In this document: one piece after another, positions 46,101 to 58,595 of the stretch
How positions within the stretch are numbered: the stretch's first letter is position 1
Layout of the letters: the number at the start of each line of letters is the position of its first letter
Source: Morella rubra
Taxonomy: Eukaryota > Streptophyta > Magnoliopsida > Fagales > Myricaceae
Length of the DNA stretch: 64,000 bases
Assembly (NCBI GenBank): GCA_003952965.2
Contig: CM025851.1
Location: 6,737,647-6,801,646 of the forward strand
Direction of reading: 5' to 3'
Translations under genes and position numbers: made by a program
Notes under the pieces: generated by a model
Database searches by the model: none
Told to the model about the DNA's origin: nothing
The model's input: only the letters and a program-made list of their open reading frames with translations

Positions 46101-49100
46101 TCCCGCTTTTTCCTTAATCCCACTTTTTCGACTTATAAATTTCGACTCAGTGCTCACTAGAGGAAATACCCGCTTCAACCATGTGGTAAGTTGCGGACGT
46201 GGGTAAAGCGCAGACTTCTTCCACCACTCAGCCAAACACGTCGAAGTTGAAGATTCACAGCTCGACCGTAAGTCAACGTTGGCTTCTTAGTCGGCGAATG
46301 TCCAAATCCAAATTACTGTAGCGCTTATATAAGTCTTATTTCCAACTCCATACTACATCGTCGAACCAGCCGTAGTGAGTGCCTTGGTAACCCAATCACC
46401 TTTCCTCCACCGCCTGGGTCCGTCAAGAAAAATCCCAGAGCCGATAAAGGTGGTCGTCGCCAACGATTTTTTAGTACGATACTTATGCCGACCACAATCT
46501 TCTTGCTCATCAAGGATCTCCGGTGAAAAAATTAAGGGAAGTCGCAGCTCAGTCGAAATCTCAAAAATCTGGGATCACTCTGCTAAAGATCTCTGTGATT
46601 TGGGTATAACTCGGTTGCTCCATCAAACAAAGATGAACTTTTCCAGGGAAGGGTTTTTTTACTCTCTATGATTTGGAAAATAGCTAGTGATATATGTCTC
46701 TGTGATTTGGAAATAAGCTGACGACATATGTTCCCAAATTTGCAAGATTCTTGCCGTTCACAATCTTTATTCGTCTCCTCTCCTAAATTAAGCAATTTAT
46801 CGTGGAGTCCAAAGAGAAACTCTGTTCTTGTTCTTTTTTCCATGCCTACCAAAAGTATGTTTTCCATGACTTTAATATATTGGTTTTATGGAGATCTGTG
46901 AATTTGTTTCTCTGGCTACTTTAACGTTTTTGCAGCTTGTTGGAATCGATCATTGTTCCTTTAATTCCGCATAGAAAGCTCTAGGGATTGATGATTTCCG
47001 GAAAATTCCTAATGTTGTCAATGGTGATCATCAAAATTGGTGCTTAACTTTCCCAAAATCATATAAACTGCTCTGCTATCAATAATTCAATATGTCCCAA
47101 TTTTTTTAGGAAAATCTATGATGACATTCCCAATATGGAGCAAGGTTTTATTTTCCTTCTTGTTTCAAATTCAATAGTTAAATGTTTTTAAGGGAATTTG
47201 TACCAGATAGAGGTTTGATTTTGTGATGTTCATTACTTTGTAGATCCAAAGCTTTATGCACCATTATCCATTTATTTTCATTTCACTATGGGTGGAGGTA
47301 GGTTGAACTTTTTTTTGTAAACTTTGAATTTCCTCCTTAAAGGTAGAATCTGATGAATGTCAGCAAAACAATTAGATCTTGTTTAGTTCCCAATGATACA
47401 GATTGACTATGTGCTTCTGGAAATCAAGTGCTCTGTTCGTTAAGTATATAAATATGTGCTTTGTACTCTGTAGATCTCTACTTGTGGAGAAATTATTTAA
47501 TTTTTTGATGGTCAGGTGAAAGAAATAAAAAAAATGAAGGACAATGTGAAATTGAAGAAATTAAACAACAACACTTGTAAACGACTATCTGGAGAAATAC
47601 AAATGGAAATAGAAATGCAAAAAAGCAAAGGCCACCATGCCTGTCGTTATAAAAGAATCTGCTGCGTGGGCAAAACAAAATTAGAGACATATGTAGACGA
47701 GATAAGAAAAATTTGTCGTGCCCATTGCCCACGGCATACAGAGGTTAGCAAAACTCTTCCTTCCCGTCATCATTTGGTTAATCCAGATTTGTGACCACCT
47801 TTCCGTCGTCTTGAGCTCGTCAACAAAGAACCTAGCATCCTTCACGATATATTCATCGTCGGCGAAGGCAAAGGCGTTCTTGACGAGGTATACCGTGTCG
47901 GCACTGATGGACCGCAACCTCGACATCTCAATCAGTCGTCGGCAGAGGCAATGGCATTCTTGACCTCCTTTAAGTCGTCGACGAGTGAGCAACGGCGACC
48001 AGCCCGTCATAATCGCAGGACCCTTCATCGATGAATGCTCAGATGTTCTTCCAACGTGATTTCCCGTCGACGTAGCAACCGATTCCCGACGTGGCAAAAA
48101 GGTGGTCATGGTAGGCCAATGTTGACGCTACAATCTCGACCGAGTTTCGACGACTGAAAGTCGTGGCTGAAAAGCAACTCCCACCAATTTTGCCATTTCT
48201 GTCTACGAAAGCCTCCATCGGCGATGACCGATTTTCCTCTAGTGACTGTAACTTGAATCCCATTTTGAAGTTCGATCAGTTTGATTTCTCGGCTGAAAAA
48301 CCAGCAATATACCGTTGTGGGCAATTTTGTCTTTTCAAACTTGACATAGGAACACAACATTCATGTACTTCAAAACTACTTATGATCAGTACAAGCCTAT
48401 CCAACTTTTTATACTTTTTTTTATTTATCTATTAAGCTCATAAAAAAACTTCTCTATTATGTTCTTGGCCATGCATGTGTACAACCCATTAAATTGTTCC
48501 ATGTCAACATTTTCTTGACCTAGTTCACCATGTAGCTAGGTAGGAATTAATGCAGGTTTTGGTATTAATTATTTGATGGATATGGATTAATGGAGCAATA
48601 TGATTACTAGCTAGGAGTGTAGGTATCAAACTAATCTAATGACTGCCTTATGTGCAAAACCTTTCTCTTTTTAAGTACTTATTTGGTTTCAACTTCCCTA
48701 CAGGCGATTCTCTTTTCTTTTCTTTTCTTTTCTTTCTAGAAGTCCACTAACAACAGAGTGGAGACTCGAGTAGCTAGCTAGTTAGGAGGGGGTTCGACGT
48801 CCACCAGTATAGTCCTGCCGGTCATGATGAGCAATATTTTTTGTTTTGCCGTCTTTTCTGTTTTTAACCTTTTAGTTCTTTGGGCAAATTTTTATTTTCT
48901 TCAAGAATATAATGACATTTTTTTACTAAAAAAAAAAAAGTAACAGAGAGGAGCACAAAAATCGATGGATAATTTTTGGCAGGGAGAGTGTTGAAGCTAT
49001 TCTAATTAATTACTACATATATATGGAGCCTTAATTACGATAATTAGTTCCCTTAAAAATATATGTAGAATGACCACAAACAGGCCGAGTTCCGGCTAAA

Positions 49101-49715
49101 GAGTTGTTTCCTGTTTTTCACAGTGGCCTTCGATACAATATATATGGTATTGATAATAATTGCGAACATGCTTTTGGTGTTGTACGTACCAATGCGGAGT
49201 AAATAATGTACACACAATTAACAAAGTGAAGATTCCACTGCTTTCAGTAGTATTGGCGCGGATATGGTAGAGAAGCTTAAGCGATACTCATGAAATGCAT
49301 TAATTTTTTTAGAAGGGGCTGCAGGGACTCGATCGAAGAACTTGTATCATGGATCAAGTTCTTTAATTATATATCTTGATCTGGATCTGGCCAACGATTA
49401 TAGAATTGAACCAGGACCCATATGATCCCCAGGCCGCCAGCCATTTAAGGATTCAAACAATATTTTGAAGGTGCATGGACAACAACCTCTATCTCGCACA
49501 CACACGTTATATATTGAGGAAAAGCCATAAGAGACTCGGGATCAGCTAGCAAAAGTTATTCATTCAAAAGAGCTGAAACATGGTCTACATATGTAATCCC
49601 ACTAAACAGTACTTCCATCATTTGCGTAGAAAAAGAGAAGACACTTCCGTCATATATGTATTGTGAAACTCGTCAATCACATCTTGCCACGTCGTCGGAT
49701 CCTTCTTTGCCCTCG

Positions 49716-51095
49716 TCAATTCCTAGAGCGACATGCGGTATCTGAGGGCCCAGCCTGTCTTGCTAGCTGAATATTTGGGAGGGGAGAAGAAAATGAAAAA
49801 TAATTGTCACTTTTTGTGGCGAAATTGATACAGAATAGCAAACAATTCCATATATAATATACGTGGAAGGAAAAGGCACCTGAAAATAAGTTTCTAGCCT
49901 CCTTTTGAGAACGGCATATTCTTTCTTCAGTTGTTGGAGAGTCCTCATGCATCTGCATACGTTCATACGAAACTGTTATAAAAACTCCGAGAACGATTGG
50001 ATTTGGTGCAATAACCAATGCATGGATTAGCCAATGCCTCTTTTTTTCCTTTTTCAAATTTCTTAATTTGTTCGGGAGTAAATGAGATGTCAAATCTCTC
50101 AGCAGACGGCAGCTACATATATAGGGCACTTTCAAGTTACATTAATGGACCGTAGGGCATAAAACTTATACGCGTCTTTCTCTGCCTAACAGAGAATACG
50201 ACTGGTTTATCCTTCACACTAGAATCTATTCCGACGGGGCCTTAATCAGGACCACAGGAATCGGTTGATAGGGTGTGATGACGAAATGAAGGGGAAAATG
50301 AATTACCCTTCTCCATTTCCTGCCCTGCAATATTCCCTGAACTGTGTGCACTCAGCTTTCACCTTTTTGGCCCCAATGCTGCACCCATAATAGCAGAAAA
50401 TTTGAGAGAAGGAAAAGAACAGATGTACTTCATCATACTAATATATATTTTACTTTATTTTGTTTTGTTTGTCACCCGTAATTAGTTCCAAATTTAAATT
50501 AGTACCTTGTGCTGCTTCCCTTGAACTGATGCATGTAATTGTCCAGCTTATTGAAATCGAGAGGGTTCCTCTCTCTGTATATATTAACGCCAAAATTATT
50601 ATCTTCATCACAATTAAGGAGATATCATAAGAAAGAAAATATTAAAATCAAACAAAAATAAAAAAACTTACAGAGCCTGATCTATGTTAACGATAATCCT
50701 GGATGAATCCCGATAGTATAATGTAACAACTTCCTCCACAAAGTTAGGATTAGCATCATCTTGCAGCTCCTCTAGTTGGATAAATTGCTCGTCAAGGAAT
50801 CCCTGCAAACCGACAAGTTTAACCTTATATTGCATACATGGGATAGAGAATACTGGGGGTTTTGTGATGCTATACTAGTGGAACAGCTATATAGCTAGCG
50901 TCAGGTATGACGATCATCTCTACGAACAAGTGCTTCATGTAAGTGTGTGATTGTGTATGTGGTGCCTATATAAAATGCAGAAGATAAAGAATAATTGCGG
51001 GTGTTTCTTCAATTGCAGATAGGAGGATAGAAAACCTGATCGAAGAGGGACTGCCTTGTGAGGGCAACCTGTCTGCGCATCTGGTTCCTCTCCAT
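49716..51095 (-). CDS. AHP4: Histidine-containing phosphotransfer protein, AHP4-like
   Basis: This is a canonical HPt protein that relays phosphate from cytokinin receptor kinases to nuclear response regulators. Six exons, 51095-51036, 50802-50672, 50574-50506, 50378-50307, 49952-49880 and 49766-49716, give 151 residues. The first five exons match those of 42007-43931 exactly in length (60, 131, 69, 72 and 73 nt). The active site reads NYMHQFKGSSTS with the phospho-accepting His at residue 79 and the conserved Lys and Gly after it. Other landmarks are SLFDQGFLDEQF, LQDDANPNFVEEVV, IGAKKVKAECTQFREYC and YFQLARQAGPSDTA. Wording is closest to Arabidopsis AHP4 as I recall it. AHP4 itself is a weaker phosphotransmitter than AHP1-3 and AHP5, so activity should not be assumed strong. 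Confidence 0.92.
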
Positions 51096-51230
51096 TACAA
51101 AATGTGTATCTGTGAGCGTCTGTTTGGGTGTGTTAGCTAGCGAGGGAGAGCGAGAGAGGGAGAGGTGCAGAAGTTGGGGAAAGGCTTGGTTGAAGGCTTG
51201 AGTGAATGAAATATCGAAAGCCCAAAGTGG

Positions 51231-51237
51231 ATTTATA
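51231..51237 (-). promoter_or_regulatory. Probable TATA box of the AHP4-like gene
   Basis: TATAAAT on the minus strand lies about 136 bases before the start codon at 51095, with a CT-rich leader between. The spacing is almost the same as in the pseudo-HPt gene. Confidence 0.6.
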
Positions 51238-54200
51238 GAGCAGAGAAAGAGACAGAAAGAGAAGTAGAGGAGAGAGAATACCTTCCCATGTGCTTTTTCC
51301 TCTCCGCTATTTTTCTGCTCTCTTTAAAGAATATTAGTAGGGAGGCGAGACAAGTATGTGGACAAGTTACTGTGAAGTGAAAAGGCTGCAGATTCGAGTA
51401 ATATCCAAGCATGTTAGGATGTAGGTATAGGCCGGTGTTAGACAATATATAATTTTTGATTCCGTCAGAAAGAAGACAAGACAGTATATATATCAGATTT
51501 TTCTTCCATCATTTTTGTCTAACTAGACCGGTACAAAATCCCTCTAGTTACAGAATGCATGCAGATTCTATCTATAGCTATAATTCTTCCTACATCTACA
51601 TGAGTTTCTCAGCAAAATGGATTTTAGCGTTTTTCGTACTCAATCCCCAATATTCCGTGAAAACAACTGAAGAATGCAGAGGTAATTTTCAAAGCATAAC
51701 AGCTTTGCATGTCAACAATAAAGAATAAAAATAGACCTTTTGTCAACGTCTTTGTAAAATGATGGGATGGTATTGGTATGATATTATATAGGTAGGGGAG
51801 AGATTGAGGATTTGATTCTTGCCAACAGCATAAATCGGAAAATATATAAACAAAATTGAAGTGGACCGACATATATATACGCCAATATCTCTTTTTTGTT
51901 GTATATATGTATTATAAGAGAGCAGCAAATTCTCTAACTCATGAATAGAGATGATCAATGAGATGGTTTCTTAGAATTTGTTAAATCGAGCTAAGTTGCA
52001 TCAGGACGTGCCTCCACCAGCTAATTAATACCATTTCTGAGCCCCGCTAATTCCCACAAAGAATTGAAAAAGATCATGACAAGACGGTAAGATGCAAGCT
52101 GCTCCTACTCTAAATTATTGCTACTTTCACTTAGGTGAGAGGCCGGGTTTGAGTTAAAGTGTATGTTCAACTCAGTAGCAGGAAGCCAAATATCTAAACC
52201 AAATTTTTCGAATAACTAGAGTTTAGCTGCGTTAGGAGCTAGCTCCGACAGTGGTTGAGGGAATTAGCTGGAGGGTGAGGAAAAATAAAGGAAAAAATGA
52301 GCATCCAAACAGAGAATTTATCCTGACACGACCAAAAGCTTGCTTAGATATAAAGCCGCAAAAATAGAAATAACATCAATAACTGTACATCATGATTTTT
52401 TATTACTGACAGTGCCTACGATAATCATAATTATCAAATCACTATATTCTTTGCTTCTGCCAGTAGCTTTACTAGTTTGTATGCTGACTAAGGACAGGTT
52501 CGAAGCGAAACCCATACTGGAAGTGATGATTTATCTCTCAGAGAACTTAAACCCAGTTCACCATGCATGACTAGAAAGCACAGTTTTGTCAAGCATATAT
52601 ACCAACATCCTACCTCATTACCCGTAAATCTCCACGCCAATATCAGCAATGTTTGACAAATGACAAACCTACTTTTACTGCGTGCAAACTCCTCTTGATT
52701 AACTAAGAGCTCAGGAAAACCCCGGAGATTGAAGATTAAGCACATGAGATGATCAAGTCTCTCTGGATTTGGAGAAGGAAAATTATAACCTGGATTGTAC
52801 ATTAATGCAGGTGCACTTCGTTGTCAATCACAATTGAGCAGTAGTACTGGAGGAGTACTGGTTAGACAGAAATTAGGCACCTTCATTTAGAATGGTTGAC
52901 TGTTCTAAACCCTAAGGGCTGCTGAATATGTACGTGAAAGAGGGTAAAAAAATTGATTTTCACATTTAAAAGATATACAAAGCATGAGTGATTAATATAG
53001 CATAGTTGAGTCCAAATTTATAAGCTTAAACTTTTAGCTCCAGCCCTATATTATGGGCCCACAAGAAATTTCTCCAAGATGCATGCTCATCTCCCCGACA
53101 AGGGCATTAACAATTATAAATTGGTGCACGTGATCTGCAAGAGTTTGGTAAATATATATCGTAAATCCACATTTAGAGACGAAATCATATCATGTACCAT
53201 TAGATCTGACCTACACCGACTCTTATGCTCGTCCGCATGCACCTAAATGGCCTAAACACAAAACTCGATTAATCTACCATAGTAAAGGTCTAGGCCAAAT
53301 CCGATAGCGATGTCCTTGTGAAACCAACACTAGACTCGCATGGATCAAAGAGATGAGATGTTCTTTTACGGAGGTGAATGTCTTCCGTTTTCACCTGCTT
53401 TAATTTTACGGGTCTTCGGCCAAATCATGCATGAATCTCATGTTATAGGCCGTGTTACTACCAATTTTTTTTGCATGCCAAGAGTTTCTTTTTTTCTTTT
53501 TTCTTGCTGTCGATCGGCCCCTTCTTCTTCTCGGCTAGAAGGAAAGAAATGAGGAGTTAAAGTAAAGAACTTTTGACTAGTGGCTGCATTCCATTGAGAG
53601 GCAACCGACAGTTTATTTCTCACCAATGTGATGGTAATATAAGTTACATATAATATTTGAGCTTTTAAAGTACTGAATGGGTAACCTACCTATAATATTC
53701 TAATAACAAGTGTATATCTCCGTGATAGCATGCATATACGTTAAGCTACATTGTATCACATTGTTCTCTGCTTGTGTCTTTGACTTAGTTTTATCCTATT
53801 TTGCTGTCCTCAACATATATATGTTCTCCTTTTCTTCTAATATTCCTACTTGTCCAAAGTTATTTACACATGAAAAATCCCTGTTACTGTGGTTGATTTG
53901 ATGAGTGGAGAATACTGACAAGACGCACACCAAGGAGAGAATCGTCTGAGTGACCAAAAAAGGAAAATAACTTATATAGAAGAGAAAAATCCCACCAATG
54001 ATTGACGCAATTAAGAACTTTCAGCAAGATGTTAAAAGGAGAAAGAGTGTTGGAGAAAAGATTAACCCTTTATTCCTCTGCCAGACCCAAGTGAGATGAG
54101 TGAGAAAGAGATATTTTACAACTCTCTCTCTCTCTCCCCCATTTTTTCTTTTGCAAATGTGTGGTCACATCTACAACTTTGTATAAAATTTAAAAAAAAA

Positions 54201-55927
54201 AAAAAAGCGGACGGGTTTGAGTGGGTAGAGAGGGATCAGAATATGTTTCATGTTCTCTATAACATGGCATTGAGTGTGATTCTGTTTCCCAATCACTGTC
54301 TCGTGTGTTGATAAGAATCCCACCCGGCACAATGATTAATACAAGCTTTCACATGACAAAAGTCTTCGTGTGCAAAAAAAAGAGAGAGGAGGGTAATTTT
54401 CTACCTACAGAAACTGGATGGTAATAGACTAATAGGGCAGGACAGGGTTAACTGGATCAAGACCAGTAGCCACAGTTGCTTTCCCCTACTATGCAAAGAT
54501 TGAGCAGGGTAAGGGTGGATGGGTCCTATCTTTACAACAGAGGGGAAATATATATAGCTACGATTTGGGTCTCGAGCTGAATACATTTCGAGTTAGAGGC
54601 CAAGTATAGGTCTGGATTGTGTCCTATATGATTGACAGATATATATTTTCCTAGCAAGGGCCATATATAGGTTCAAACTAGACAGGAGATCTCCTGCAAT
54701 GCTTGTGCATCTGATTCTCAATAGCGAGGACAACCGTTAGACAGTCCCCTAGTTTTAGTTTTACCAACTTACAGGTTCTGCTGCAACGCTTTCGTATGTT
54801 AAATGAGTTGTCCGTAGTAGTGCTTGGCCAAGGCGATTCCAACATGCTGCGACAAGAATGCTAACTCTCGCTAGCTGACAGCCTCTAGAAAGCGGTAGGG
54901 ACCATTTGGCATGATTTGGGCATCATGCTTAATTAATACATTATTGTTATTCTCCTTGTCGTCGGACAGAAAATCTAGCTCAGGAAACCGGCCAAAGACG
55001 GAAACCGGCCATTTTTCACTGGTCGAAAGTCATTTTTTGCACATGATCTATGTTTAGCACTAAAACATATCAATTTAATTCTCTGAAAGCCAGCCAAAAA
55101 ACGTATTAGCTCGAATCATTAGAAGGCAACTGAGGCACAATTTGTAATAGTAGAATAAACGATCAAGTTCACATCAACTACTGTTTTTTTTTTAAAAAAA
55201 ATGTATACAGAAAAAAGTACATAGAATATGTGACAAGAAAAGGAACGTGGGATTGTGATGTCAGTGCCTTTTAGTTTCATTAATGGAGATATTAGCTAGG
55301 GTTGGCACATGAAAGAATTAGCTGCTCGCAGGACCTCCGCTTATAATTTATACTAAGTACTGTGAGCATTGATGCAATCATACAGAATGCTGTAAGCATG
55401 CTTTCTTAGAGATACGTATCTCCTCTTTGAGGCATCAATTCTGCTCATCTTCATACGAATCCATTGCTTGCAGGGTAGACATCATTAAAAGAGCATCCCC
55501 GCTATTGGCAACTTTTGCTCCAACTGCCAAAATTTTATCCAAAACAAAAGAAAAGAAAAGAAAGAAAGAGACGTGATTCAGAGCAACCCTAGAGTGAAGA
55601 AGAAACAATATTCAAATCATGACCGTCGATTAATATACTAATGATTGGCGAAAGAACAGATCTTGTAGGCCTGCCCCAGAGAAAAACATATTGTTATGTA
55701 ATTAATGCTACGTAATTACGACATTGTTGGTCAAACACAAGTAAATTTCCTCTCAAAAGCCGTAAATGTTTTGTTGCACTTATGTGCAGATGATGATTGC
55801 CGTGAAGGTGGAAGATAGTGGATGAAGAAACATATAAAACTACCTAATATATGTGATGCTGCTCCGCCATTATCTAATGTTTTCAGCTTTCTATTTCCGT
55901 TGGTTTTTTTAGTTTTTGGCCTATTAT

Positions 55928-56123
55928 GGGGGCGTTTGTTTACCGAAATTTTTGAGAATATTCTCAAAATTTTGAGAATCTTTTGAATGTTGAAGCTTAT
56001 TAGGGTTTGTGAAAAGTGTGAAGTGTATGTGTAAAAGTGTGAAGTTTATTGGGATTTGTGAAATGTGTTTGGTGTGGTGAAAATTTTGGACCTCCAAAAA
56101 ATTGGACAAACAAATGCCCCCTA
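55928..56123. mobile_element. MITE-like element
   Basis: The ends GGGGGCGTTTGTTT and AAACAAATGCCCCC are inverted repeats with one mismatch. TAT lies directly outside both ends, consistent with a 3-bp target duplication. The interior is AT-rich with small palindromes (TTTTGAGAAT repeats) and no coding potential. It is about 196 bases long and distinct from the element at 41096-41330, though of the same general type. Confidence 0.72.
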
Positions 56124-57111
56124 TGTCTCATTTCAATTCTCCGCCCCATTAAGTTTTTTTTTTTTTAAAAGCAAATAAGTAAATATCTATATTTCATCAC
56201 GGGGATCAAAATACAGCGAGAATTGCTCTAACGAGTAAACCAGGCAGAGATGACATCCCAACGAGCACAGCTAAATAGCAGTACAATGTGCACATGCGCT
56301 GGCCCAGAACAACATAACAGAAAATAAAAAGAAACAACAAAAACAGAAATAAAAAATCCAAACGAGGTGGCAGAGCAAGCCGGAGATGAAGGAAAGGCGG
56401 TGGCGCGTGGCCCCTAGACAGCAGCAAAGCAGATCACCAGGAGACCCTGGAGCTCGCTATGAAAGGTGTGTCCTCCAAAAACTACCTAAAAACGGCCCAA
56501 ACAAAAGGAGAGAGGACCAGGTGCGTGGGACGTCATGCGCCGGCAGATATGAGGTGGAGAGTAGCTAAACGGAGCGCCTGAAGGAGGAGACGCAAGCCCA
56601 TGAGCGCGTGGTCACTAGAGACCACTCGAAATGCCAAGATCTAGAGCCCAAAACCACTGAAGAAGAGACCCAAAAAAGAGCTGAAAAAGGAGAAATATGG
56701 ACAGATCCCCGCCACAAAAGGCTAGGCCAGGATGGGAGAGGGAGGCATGCAAGGGGTTAGGGAGGGTTTATGGAGAGAAGGCGCTACCTCTCTCTCTAGA
56801 GATGACGCGAGGGTTTTATTTTTTATTTTTTTCCGCTCCATTGAGTTTGTATAACCATTTAGTCTCATTGCTCATTGGCCCGCCGTCTATATAGAGAGTC
56901 TGATTAATTCTTTAGAGCATATAATTGAAGTCTTTAAATTTTTTGAAATGAATAAAATCACGGAGTTGTTATGATAACAAAAATAAAAAAAAAAAAAACA
57001 TGTGATAAAACTACTTATCTTAAAGATTTTCTTTTTTTTTTTTTTTCCAATGGATAATAAAAGTTAGGATTTTTACCTCGAAATGATGGGAACCTTTCAG
57101 GAGGGATCTGG

Positions 57112-57348
57112 TTGAGCTTGCAAAAGACCTCAAGGCGAGATCAGCGCAAGAACGACACACTGCCTCATAACGGAAATGTAGGACTTCTATTATATATTGA
57201 ACTATTATATGAGGTTTGGATTCGGCGTAGGGGTAGTCGTTTTGCCCACCGTTTAGCTAAATGGGCTGCTGCTGTTAGCTGTTTCGGTTTTCTTAGCTTT
57301 ATTTCTGTTCCTGCTTTTGTTGTTAATTCGGACCTCTCCGGAGGTTAA
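57112..57348 (+). mobile_element. LINE RNase H domain remnant
   Basis: The translation ends with RGSRFAHRLAKWAA and SFISVPAFVVNSDLSGG. This matches the pattern at the end of RNase H-like domains of plant non-LTR elements (N/R-x-x-AH-x-LA-K-WA, then a VP or IP segment). Only this C-terminal piece is evident, followed by a TA-rich stretch. It is inactive. Confidence 0.55.
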
Positions 57349-57935
57349 GTTTGGCTTCGCATTTATCTTAAAAATATATATATATATTATATGAGGTAAA
57401 AGTGAATAACATAAAGTCATTTTCTTGAGCTTCAATTAATTAGTTCCCAAGCAAACAGAAATCCATCCTTCATATTGTTTGTTTGCAATTCAGCTTTGTT
57501 GAAGAATGAAGAAGATACTTGCCTAATTTGCTGTCAATGACCTTGGTTAAACGACAAGTTTTCGTTCTGTCCAAATTCCGATAAGATGTTGATGGTCGTT
57601 TGAACTCCTATTTCACGGTCGTCGACATAATCAAGGCCTGCACGTTTCTGTCAGAATAAGGTCTTTGGATTGAAGACGACAATATGCATCACCTCCAATG
57701 TATATATTTTTCTTATACTCACCTCCAACTTCGCAGGCTACGCAGCAAGTGGAGGATCCTATGATCACGGTTAGGAGAGTAGCTACGTTAGTTTGCTAAG
57801 ACAAGGGGAAAAAAAAATAGTTTCGTTAATTTTTTTAAGGAGCTCAGGCTAGAACCCGGACTTCAACCCAAAACTCAGCTGATTACCCAGTCTGACTTAT
57901 ACGGTAATCAACATAGGTGAGCCAGGGCGAGTGGC

Positions 57936-58030
57936 AGGGATGGAGCTAGAGGGCTAGGGGCCATGCATGCCCACCTAAAATAAGTTGGAATTTTTTTCTC
58001 TTGAGAAAAATAATACTTGTTCTAGTGGCA
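57936..58030 (+). mobile_element. Fragment related to the PAF1-intron element
   Basis: CAGGGATGGAGCTAG followed by GGGCTAGGGGCCA resembles the CAGGGACGGAGCTAGGGG end of the element in PAF1 intron 2, including the GC-rich stretch followed by AT-rich sequence. Only one end is clear. Confidence 0.4.
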
Positions 58031-58595
58031 TTGTTGGCGAACTTAGTTCAAGAGTGATGATCGATCTCTGGATTCTGATAGATGGGTTCCTTTCCGCACG
58101 GGCAGATAGCTGACGGAGTTGATTCTAATTTTAGCCAAGGTCGTTGATGAAGATACACAGAGGCACCTGGACTGCCACAGAGCCTCTGGGGCTAGACTGA
58201 GATTTAAAGGCTGGGGTGGTAACAAGATGAGCCTTAAGCCGGCAAACTTTTAGCGAAGGCACTATAATTAACGGTAGCACTGCCAACAAATGCATGAAAA
58301 GAACAGTAGGACGATACGATTATAAGGCAAAGCTTCCTAGCAGAAATACACAGTAGCTAAATTTCATCTGCAAACGCCAGAACTGTAATCACAAATCGAT
58401 TCAATTATTTGAACTGCTAGCTGTTTACAGTTAGAAAGAATAAGTATTTCCTACGAACTTAATCTAACCTAAGCTATAAAGACTGCCTTCCTCATACTAA
58501 ACGACATATCATCCAAAATGCTTTGGAGAAAATATGATTGTACGGAACCAAGAAAAAGGAAGAAAGAACTTAAACACTGCTTGCTTTGCCCTGTT

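Larger units (their letters stand above)
43932..49715. other. Intergenic region between the HPt genes
   Basis: This contains the pseudo-HPt promoter, a TA repeat (44512-44536), a degenerate local duplication (45305-46100), a 17-base tandem repeat at about 46088-46125, and a less AT-rich block at about 46.2-48.3 kb with overlapping open frames of 60-142 codons that resemble no family I know. A (TTTTC)n tract lies near 48712-48735. The 46-48 kb block may be old transposon remains. No gene is supported. Confidence 0.5.
51096..58595. other. Large intergenic region without recognised genes
   Basis: This 7.5 kb region is AT-rich with short open frames on both strands and no family resemblance. Within it are the AHP4-like promoter, a MITE-like element at 55928-56123, a GC-richer block at about 56200-56800 that begins after a T tract and may be antisense retroelement debris, a LINE RNase H remnant near 57110-57348, and an element end near 57936-58030. 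Confidence 0.55.

Noticed and set aside
46583..48109. Open frames of 90-142 codons between the HPt genes
   Set aside because: No recognisable domain, no supporting splice pattern, and overlapping frames on both strands; not called as genes.
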